A stretch of 64,000 bases of DNA from contig NC_083508.1 in assembly GCF_032362555.1 (NCBI RefSeq), positions 7,345,001 to 7,409,000 of the forward strand, given 5' to 3'. The DNA is from Amyelois transitella (lineage: Eukaryota > Arthropoda > Insecta > Lepidoptera > Pyralidae). Made by a program: the position numbers and the translations under genes. The notes under the pieces were generated by a model, which saw only the letters and a list, made by a program, of their open reading frames with translations, searched no databases and was not told the origin of the DNA. Positions 48,401 to 64,000 of the stretch are shown piece by piece (the stretch's first letter is position 1; each line of letters begins with the position of its first letter).

Positions 48401-51400
48401 TGCTTAATGCAGCAAAGAGTCACAAAATATCTCATAGACCAAATGAAACTCTCAAATTAAGAATAGGAATACACACAGGTAAGTAAAACAGTTTAAACTA
48501 TGTTCCTGGATTAGGTACTTTATGTGTTTATACAAAGCAACTGTGGTCTGATCTCCACAGTAGGAAAACTGAACCTAAATTGGCTCATAGTTACCTAGGG
48601 AATATATATATTCTATATAGGGAAGTATTTAAACATTGTATTTGTTTATCAGGTGCCGTAGTAGCAGGAGTGGTGGGCCTGACGATGCCTCGTTACTGTT
48701 TGTTCGGCGATACTGTGAACACGGCGTCCCGCATGGAATCCAACGGCGAGCCGCTGCGCATACACATATCCCCCAGCTGCAAGGCGGCACTTGATAAGAT
48801 AGGGGGGTACATCGTCGAACCAAGGGGCACGATACCGATCAAAGGGAAAGGACAAGTCAGTATTTTTTTTTAAGTCTCGCTCTCTGAAATAGATTTATTT
48901 TTAAAATAGAATACAAGGTAAACGTATAAATAATCTACCACCGCTTTCATAGTTGCCCTTTGAAAGTGTGTAGAACAAGCGACGGATCGTAGCTACGCTA
49001 GCATGTAATATTTCCATTTTCTCAGGTTTCTAAGTTGCTTATTTTCGCAGCTCAGGATTTTAAAATTTAATAATATGTGTTAGAATATAAAGTGGGTGAG
49101 GTTTTTTTAAACCGATCTACGATATCTTGGTTAAAATGAAACGGCTTTTGAATTGGTTAATTACGCTTGAAGTTCCAATATATTTTTTTAAATTTCACTT
49201 TATCTAACTTAAATTGTCTCGTACGGTATTTTCCGTCATGAAGACTCGCTACTGATGACAGGATGACTGACTAGTAAAATAAAAGATATGTGTAGGAAAA
49301 AAGCAATTGACGCGCTCCTTTTCGCTTCTCGACTAACCTAAAATAATTATAAAATTGCAAAAGTTACCCCCATTCATAAATCTGGTTCAAAAACTGACCC
49401 AGGAAATTTCAGGCCTATCTCAGTATTGCCTATTTTGTCAAAAATTTTAGAGAGAGTTATTTACACGCGGCTAGAAAATTTCTTATCCAAAATAAATTTT
49501 TTGTACGAACGCCAATACGGATTTCGTCCGAAAAGTAGCACTCTTACAGCCACTGCAGACTTAGTTACCAAAATAAGAGCAAATATAGATAACAAAAATA
49601 TAGTTTTAGGTATTTTTATTGATCTCCAAAAAGCGTTCGATACAGTAAGCCATGAACTACTTCTAAAAAAATTAGAAAATATTGGTATCAGTGGCTCTGC
49701 TCTGGCAATGTTTCGGTCTTATCTGACAAATAGATTCCAGGTGGTTAAGTTGAACGGTGCGGATGTACAAAGTATAATGTTACCTTTGACTTGTGGTGTT
49801 CCGCAGGGCTCAATATTGGGACCTCTTTTGTTCTTAATTTACATCAATAATATCAAAGAATTGAATCTGCATGGTCATGTTACTCTGTACGCAGATGACA
49901 CTTGCTTGTTTTACTTTGGTTCATCAGTGCAGGATTTGATTCGCCTGGCACAAAGGGATTTAAATTTATTAAGTTCCTGGTACCAGGACAATCTTTTGAC
50001 AATCAATGCCTCTAAAACGTGTTTCGTAGTTTTTAGTGCTAAAAACAAACCAATATCACCACCTGTACCTTTAAAAGTTAATAATATAGCAATACAGGAA
50101 AAGAAATGCGAAAAATACCTGGGGCTTAGAATTGATGGTCGATTGTCTTGGAAATACCAGATTGAGCACATAAAAGATAAACTTTCCGCAGTAATTGGTT
50201 CATTTCGGCATATTACTAAATGCATTCCACGTCACATACGGTATACTATTTATAATTCTCTGGTAAAATCACACCTTCTTTACCTTATAGAAATATGGGG
50301 CAGTGCTGCAAAAACGAAATTAGCTGAACTCCAAATTATTCAAAATAAAATTATAAAAATTCTATTTAACTATCCCTATTTAACAACTACATCAAAAATT
50401 TACAATGAAACTAACATAATGAATATGAAACAATTATATATCTACACCACATGCATTCTTATCCGAAAAATATTAAGTGGCTCACTCCATGCTAGTTTAG
50501 CATTCACAAAGGTGAAACAAATAACACAAAGATGCACGCGTCGCGCTAGCTTTTTGGTTCTACCCAAGACGAGAACGAACTATGGGAAAAAATCAATTAC
50601 CTTCGAAGGCGCACAGTTTTATAACAAACTACCGTCTGACTTAAAAAATGTAAACCCATTTAATGCATTCAAGGTTAAACTTGCAGAATATATTATGAAT
50701 CATTATTAGCTTAAATGTTTTAGAGGAAGTACGTACATAAAGTGACTAAAATAAAAACAGTGAATGCATTGCTAGGGTGCAAACAGTGTGTGTGCGAACG
50801 AGGCGAATGTAATACTTTTTACTCTTTAAATATGTTCTCATGTAAGTGATTTTTTGTCTTTTTTGAGAATAAATATCTTTAAACCTAAAATAATATTTGA
50901 TAACTATTGGTTCCAGCTGCAAACGTACTGGCTGATCAGCGCGACGGACAAGGCGGTCCAGAAGAGGCCAGTGGAGGGCGAGGAGCAGCCGCTGTTCTGC
51001 CGCCCGCGCCGCAGCCCCAGGCTGGCCGACTCCCGCCACCCTTCCGTCTCGGGTATGTCACATATTATTGTTACCTATACACATCGTCTAACTGTTAACC
51101 TCAGGTCCGCTCGCGTTAAATTCCCATTCTTGTGGGAAATTGTAGAAAAAAAAATTAACCTGAGCATAAATAACGATCTCTTGAAGTTTACCTCTAGTGT
51201 TTTTATATTGGTAAAGTGCTTAATCAATCATGCTGACGTGCTGTTCAACGTCTCGGGATTTTTGTAAAATCCCGCCTTTAACGGCTTTTGTCAATACAAT
51301 ATAATGCAACATAATTTTTTGCGGAGCGACCCGAAAAATTCTGTTGCCAAATTAAAAAAAAATCTGTTCAGTGGTTTCCGTTCTGTGTTGAAACCTGATT

Positions 51401-53286
51401 CCATATATGTAGATATCCTTATAAATCATAATTGGAACTGATACCGACCGCCACCGTCATATTGAGCTTAATAGGGTACCGGACAACTTTTCAGATTGTG
51501 TTTAAAAATAATCTTTATTTATTTATATATCCATAAAAAATATTATTTTAAATAAATAAATCTTTTGGAGTATTTAAAAACGTCAAAAACGTAATTTTAA
51601 CGCGAAAACAGCACTTTACGTCAATTCAGATCGCGTGACGTCATATGTTTGGAAAACAAACTACAAGCCATATTACAAGTGATTAGTGCTTGGATAATTT
51701 AAGTATTTTCTCGCAGATCTAGAAACATGCAAAACCCATAAATATCTAACCTTTAAAATCATAGAAAAAAAAAACATATGTGAAAATAACTTTGTAAACA
51801 ATGAAACTAGTTTTAGGTTATGTTTTCGTTTGTAATTTCTTCAATCATTTTCACATTACTAAATTCAGCAAAATAAAAGTAGGTATTAGTGGCAAAGGAA
51901 CTGCCGACCATGAAAATATCAATCTTTTGGGAGATTTCTATTGTCGGTTTGTAACCTTGTTCCATGATAAAAGCTTGATAGGCGGCTTCAAGCACTTGCG
52001 ACAACTTCTGTTATGAGTAAAGTCCTTCAATTCGTAACTAATTACAATTAAATATTTTTAGAAAAATGCAAATAAATCGTAGAATAACTCGAAATAACAT
52101 ACAAAGCAGTGGTGTTTACTTATCACTCATTACGTATGACGTCACTCACTGTGATTGGTGTTTGGGTTCTTACGCTGCACACCCTATTGCAAGCATAACC
52201 CATCTGTCGGCCGCGGTGGCGCGCCGACTAGTAGTCCTTATTGGTGACATAAAATGTTTTATTTCGGCGGAATTTCTCGGGGAATCCTCGTCCCGGAGAT
52301 ATTTGGCGGTCAGGAGGATGAGACATTCAATTAACATTTATTTTTTTACAGCAGAGTCTCGCAACGAGATGAATTGGGGCACGAGCGTGATCCGGCAGCG
52401 CGTGGCGAGCGGCACGCGCTCGGCCGGCTCGGGCGGCGCGCGCGGCTCCCGCGGCTCGCTGGCGCGCGCCGACCCCGCCCACACCGCCCACCCCGCCCGC
52501 GCCAGGTATATCTACATTATACGTCATTCATTTAGATGATACTTAGGTTACGAGCATGAACTTGAATCTAAACTACATTAATTAACGCCGTTTCAATGGA
52601 TTGTCCAAAGAAAATGAGCGTGGAGTATGGAACGACGTTCGCATTGATCTATAAAACGTGCTTCGGTGGTGGACTGACAGTAAATGCGATTATTTAGCGG
52701 CGGCGATCAATCGGTCGCGCCCATAATATTCACCAAATTATTGATATTTTTCAAGGCATCATTATCGAAATAACTGCGTTATAATCTTTCCCTAAAAATT
52801 TGTTTTCCTTCCAGGCACGCATTGAGTTCAATAGCGTCGTCGACGGCGGACTCGGGCGGGTCGGAGCGCGGCCCGCTGCGCGGCGCCCAGTCGCTGGACG
52901 CGCTGGCGGGCCGCCGCGAGCCGCGCCTGCGCCGCGACCACACCACGCGCTCCCTCGACAACGACGTGCCGCTGCCCACAGTCTCCGGCGACCCGCTTCT
53001 CTTCAACGGCACCATCATCGGCATCGTCACCGAGGACAGCCCCCTGCTTCGCAAGTGCAGCCTCTACAACAAATTCGACCGCCCCAAAAGAAAAGTTCAG
53101 GACTCGTCCTACATAGAATACTACAAGAAGTGGAGGTCGCTGGAGAACGTGGCGGACGGAGTGGCGGACTCGAGGAAGCGTCGGTTCGGCATCCGCTCGT
53201 GGCTGCTCGGCATCTTCAGCACTCGCAGCAGCAGCTCGTCCCTGCGCCGCGCGCCGCCGCTGCTGGACCGCGAGTCCGCCGTGTGA
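37767..53286 (+). CDS. Gyc76C: Receptor guanylyl cyclase Gyc76C
   Basis: 23 coding exons join in phase to 1327 residues: 37767-37940, 38160-38357, 38689-38754, 38914-39154, 39464-39610, 40335-40540, 41377-41554, 42106-42266, 42798-43088, 43320-43439, 43883-44023, 44481-44552, 44643-44732, 44813-44888, 45013-45171, 45620-45809, 46041-46181, 47811-48033, 48334-48478, 48653-48855, 50917-51052, 52352-52505, 52815-53286. Order: signal peptide (1-22); ANF-type ligand-binding domain ([49 protein letters not shown]); membrane helix (~498-520); kinase-homology domain with HGNLKSSN in place of HRD; dimerisation helix; class III cyclase (~884-1074) with metal-binding YFSDIVGFT and [10 protein letters not shown]; long tail ending ESAV, a PDZ ligand. 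It makes cGMP from GTP; in flies it acts in axon guidance and muscle and matrix biology. Poly(A) signal at 53454-53459. Confidence 0.95.
40185..40290 (+). repeat. Decayed RTE 3' end in Gyc76C intron 5
   Basis: Matches the RTE terminus: ctatgaatgtggatgaagcg, aaagaagtatgcagaggtca and gtgattttatgta, with the middle diverged. Confidence 0.75.
41121..41355 (+). repeat. tRNA-headed SINE next to a Gyc76C splice acceptor
   Basis: The head at 41126-41192 has a pol III A-box-like tggcgcagcagtagtgcgc and a B-box with T-arm ccgggttcaaatcccgg. The acceptor stem does not pair, so it is not a functional tRNA. A body and the tail gttagtatctcataacacaa through aaggctaactcaat follow. The 3' end stops ~20 bases short of the exon 7 acceptor at 41376. 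Confidence 0.75.
41822..42070 (+). repeat. Decayed SINE-like element with insertion
   Basis: Diverged family copy in Gyc76C intron 7: aataccaatgaagatggtcc, then tgatgggctggaaacctgtc, cactatttgaatttcaattt and ggataaagacgtg. About 50 unrelated bases interrupt it. Confidence 0.6.
43738..43833 (+). repeat. Decayed RTE 3' end in Gyc76C intron 10
   Basis: Reads gttgatgaatatggataaaa, cgatcgtggcaagtggctat and cgggaaagaggcatgatcat, a diverged match to the RTE terminus. Confidence 0.7.
45285..45371 (-). repeat. SINE-like element, RTE-like head only
   Basis: Carries ttttacgacatccgcgggaa, agagattgagtcgtatta and ggtgccgggatccacacggc: the family 5' ~85 bases in minus orientation, inside Gyc76C intron 15. 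Confidence 0.65.
45461..45494. repeat. (TA)n microsatellite
   Basis: Uninterrupted TA dinucleotides, about 14 units, in Gyc76C intron 15. Confidence 0.9.
45810..47810. other. Gyc76C introns 16 and 17
   Basis: Apart from coding exon 17 (46041-46181) this 2-kb stretch is intron. A GC-rich patch at 46955-47060 carries a minus-strand open frame, but no domain is visible and no splice structure supports a gene. Confidence 0.45.
49347..50745 (+). mobile_element. 5'-truncated CR1/Jockey-like LINE in Gyc76C intron 20
   Basis: The insertion occupies most of the 2.06-kb intron between exons 20 and 21, in the same orientation as the gene. Candidate 9-bp duplications ctaaaataa flank it at 49338-49346 and 50746-50754. 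The endonuclease half is missing, so it is a dead-on-arrival copy. Confidence 0.75.
49426..50709 (+). CDS. LINE reverse transcriptase, 5'-truncated
   Basis: 427 residues from the first ATG; coding sequence begins in frame at ~49355 ([10 protein letters not shown]). Reverse transcriptase motifs appear in order: [60 protein letters not shown] and the catalytic [10 protein letters not shown], then KYLGLRID and a C-terminal thumb region ending [10 protein letters not shown]. No stop interrupts the frame. It differs strongly from the RTE protein at 11960 and fits the CR1/L2/Jockey side of non-LTR elements. The endonuclease and any ORF1 are lost, so it cannot mobilise itself. Confidence 0.85.
   Translation: MPILSKILERVIYTRLENFLSKINFLYERQYGFRPKSSTLTATADLVTKIRANIDNKNIVLGIFIDLQKAFDTVSHELLLKKLENIGISGSALAMFRSYLTNRFQVVKLNGADVQSIMLPLTCGVPQGSILGPLLFLIYINNIKELNLHGHVTLYADDTCLFYFGSSVQDLIRLAQRDLNLLSSWYQDNLLTINASKTCFVVFSAKNKPISPPVPLKVNNIAIQEKKCEKYLGLRIDGRLSWKYQIEHIKDKLSAVIGSFRHITKCIPRHIRYTIYNSLVKSHLLYLIEIWGSAAKTKLAELQIIQNKIIKILFNYPYLTTTSKIYNETNIMNMKQLYIYTTCILIRKILSGSLHASLAFTKVKQITQRCTRRASFLVLPKTRTNYGKKSITFEGAQFYNKLPSDLKNVNPFNAFKVKLAEYIMNHY
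51053..52351. other. Gyc76C intron 21
   Basis: 1.3 kb. A 63-codon minus frame at 51813-52004 ([20 protein letters not shown]) may be a transposon scrap. A GC-rich patch at 52190-52280 has no identified role. Confidence 0.4.
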
Positions 53287-54256
53287 GCTGCGACGGCGGA
53301 CCACGTGATAAATACTTAGTCGTCCCGAGCGAATATAGTAAAATTCACGCGTAGTACCTACGGTATTTTTTCAAACGACCAGCATTCGATCTCTAAAACG
53401 GTGAAAACTTTTAGTACAATGTAAACGGTTATGATGTATATAATATATACAAGAATAAAGAATAGGTACGTTATTACTAAAGCTGGCATTATTCTCTTGA
53501 AAAATAAATTTTGCGTGTTATTTTGCATATTTGTGTGTTCTGTGCTCGCGATAGATCGTAGTCAACTTAAGTAAAAACAATTGTGCAATATTTTCGATAC
53601 AAATTATACAACAGATGAAACAAACTTAAAGAGTGCATTACATATCATCATTAAAACATGAACATTCTTCCAGAATGAAGTAAATTAGTCATTGTCTCTA
53701 AATCGAGAGGCTGTAGTTAGCCTGGGCTTGTTGGCCTAATCATCCTACTCCATTTAAATGTATATTAGTTTATATGTATATGAAATGCTGTTGTAAATAA
53801 TATATGTAAGTAAAACGATGTTACCGTCAATTGTGAAATAAGAGTTTAATGTTATTAAATAATTTCTATCGAATAAGGTCTCTTAATAATACTGACACAG
53901 ATCACGATCTAATGCTAAGTCGACGTTCTCATATTTGAGATAAATGTCATGGCGGGCGCAAGTTCTCGCTCGCATTACAAATCTTTGACTAGTTATGCTG
54001 CCTTATTCACAAACGTTTAACAATACATTGATAACAATAAGTTTTACAATTAAGACTTAAAAACTAAAATATCACTATTGCTAAAGCATGTGATACTCTG
54101 AAATTTGTCGATATTTTTATCGCCAATCTGCAGAACCTAACTTGAGCGGGGTTATATATTATCTATATTAGGACACTCTGGAATATACCCCTATTCAATA
54201 TTGGATGTACCACTGCAACTGCGAACGTTTGTGTACAAGGATAGTAAGTAGGTATT
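53287..54256. other. Convergent 3' region between the two cyclase genes
   Basis: 970 bases hold the 3' UTRs of Gyc76C (plus) and the second cyclase (minus). The Gyc76C poly(A) signal is at 53454-53459. No other gene is seen. Confidence 0.5.
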
Positions 54257-62466
<8,210 letters not shown>

Positions 62467-64000
62467 CTAACCAGCAAATTATGAGTATAATTCATTCATA
62501 AAGTCACGTCTTTATCCCGTTCGGGGTAGACAGAGCCAACAATATTGAAGAGACTGATTGGCCACGTTCAGCTGTTTGGCTTTATGATAGAATTGAGATT
62601 CAAATAGTGACAGGTTGCAAGCCCATCGCCTTAAATAAGAATTCAAAGATTATAAGCCTGTCCCTTAGTCGCCTTACGACATCCATGGGAAATGAGATGG
62701 AGTGCTCCTCCTATTCTTTTTTATATTGGTGCCGGGAACCACACGGCACGATGGCACGATGATGTACGACTATAATAATATTTAAAACGAGAAAAAACGT
62801 GTAGGTATTTCATTGTATTTCTAACGAAAAGTAGTAGTGCTATTATTTTGATGATGCATAAATAGACTACATAGGTATATGATATACGGGTGCAAAGCTC
62901 CAGGAAAAAGTAAAGTATAAACATACACATAACTAAATACACATAATCTCGTCTTTATCTCGTATGGGCTAAATAGAGACTATAGACTAGATACTAGACT
63001 ATAGATAGACTAATGATGACATTGCAATTTAGAGAGTACCTAGCTGGCACAAACTCGTATGCTTCGTTGAACTATTTTTTATCGTATACAAGTTGGTCGT
63101 ATTTATAAAAGTATAAAAGTATTTTACAGAACTTGTTTGCCGGGAGTCCATTTAGGTCGAGGGATGATAAGGTTTGTATTGTACGTAGTTATTCAATTTG
63201 TTGCAAGCGGTCTACAGGACGAATGATATAAAGAGGGTTGCGGTGAGCCGAAGCATTAAATTGGAATAGCCGGCGTGGAACAAAGCCACTCGCTCGGGAA
63301 ATCCAGCGTTTCAAACTCTAATAGAATAAGGCTAACATTAGATGACCGCGACACGAACGAAAGCGCTAGGAAAATCCGCACTTTAGCCTCGATTTCAAAG
63401 AGGTTGCGTCCAGCGATGAAACCACGGCCGATATTTTACTTTGTAACTTATACAGAACACATGTAGTCGAATAGAGAGACCAAATGCCTAACCGATGCCA
63501 TTGTCTGATACAGTATTCCTTTTGACATTTGTGTTTCGGCCCGCAGATAGGATGAAGTTGAAGCAAAACGTTGTTATCAGGTCAATGGTAGAAGAATGAA
63601 ATTTTTGGTTAGATAAAAGTTACGTGTCCTTCTCTGATAGTGAAAGTATTACTGAGTATTTACGTAAATTTCATAGTAGCTTAAACATACTCGTAGCATA
63701 GAACAGTCTCCTCTAACCGGAAAAAGCATTAATCAGTGCCTCTTTATTATGTACGTAAATCGTTTTATTGCCAGCGGGCACTATCTGTCAAGCGCTAGTA
63801 AATACAGGAGACTACTTATAGATAATTATATAAACATATATATATCCTATCCATATCTATTTCCCACGCATGCTAGTTATGGACTTTGTTATGATACTAA
63901 CATAACTTCTGAAACAGTAACTTCTAAGCAGCCGTATGCTAATTTTATTCATACCAAAATGTTTTTGTAGTAGGTATACTCTATATATAGTATCTACTCG
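62467..64000. other. Intron of the second cyclase to the window end
   Basis: The next exon upstream should encode the extracellular domain and end in phase 1. None is recognised here, so it lies beyond 64000. The stretch holds a full SINE-like copy and a short SINE-like 3' scrap at 62947-62985. Confidence 0.5.
62500..62750 (-). repeat. Full-length SINE-like element upstream of a cyclase exon
   Basis: Complete family copy from ataaagtcacgtctttatcc to gtgccgggaaccacacggca on plus. Its 3' end lies ~34 bases from the splice acceptor of the transmembrane exon at 62466. Confidence 0.8.

Noticed and set aside
51813-52004. 63-codon minus open frame in Gyc76C intron 21
   Set aside because: Possibly a transposon scrap, but no motif is clear enough to name.
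52327-53304. Long antisense open frames across Gyc76C exons 22-23
   Set aside because: They are shadows of GC-rich coding sequence on the plus strand.

Overview
The window is animal nuclear DNA, and the evidence points to a moth or butterfly (Lepidoptera). It is AT-rich, its genes are split by short GT-AG introns, and it is crowded with RTE-clade retroelements that end in (GTAT)n microsatellites. The protein families present are all insect-type. There is no operon structure, CRISPR array or bacterial signal. Exon boundaries were set by eye from splice sites, reading phase and family similarity. No search was run.

Layout. 1-1262: RTE tails and a dispersed repeat. 2875-3189 (-): first coding exon of a tyrosine decarboxylase (Tdc); the rest of the gene lies to the left, outside the window. 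7631-9723 (-): a small secreted integrin-beta-like gene with a PSI domain and integrin EGF modules only. 11666-15072 (+): a full-length RTE retrotransposon with an intact 1033-residue ORF and a perfect 12-bp target-site duplication. 15494-17006 (+): an Rpp25-type Alba protein of RNase P/MRP. 18135-19794 (-): Mob4 (phocein). 20585-22548 (+): ITFG1/TIP. 23512-27818 (-): Cir1. 28179 (+): a broken THAP-domain gene. 28.6-37.7 kb: gene-poor and rich in SINE-like and LINE fragments.

The right half is dominated by two receptor guanylyl cyclases that face each other tail to tail. Gyc76C runs 37767-53286 (+) with 23 coding exons and 1327 residues. A second, paralogous cyclase runs from 62466 down to 54257 (-) with 15 exons in the window. 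It covers the membrane segment, kinase-homology domain, cyclase domain and C-terminus; its ligand-binding exons lie beyond position 64000.

The genes do not form one pathway. Tdc (tyramine and octopamine synthesis) and the receptor cyclases (cGMP) belong to signalling. Rpp25 serves RNA processing, Mob4 the STRIPAK complex, and Cir1 transcription and splicing. The most unusual items are the reduced integrin-beta gene, a family of RTE-derived short elements with at least a dozen copies, a GC-rich 74-bp module shared by two loci, a foldback element inside Cir1, a THAP pseudogene with a mutated splice acceptor, and three small partial copies of exon sequence inside introns of the second cyclase.
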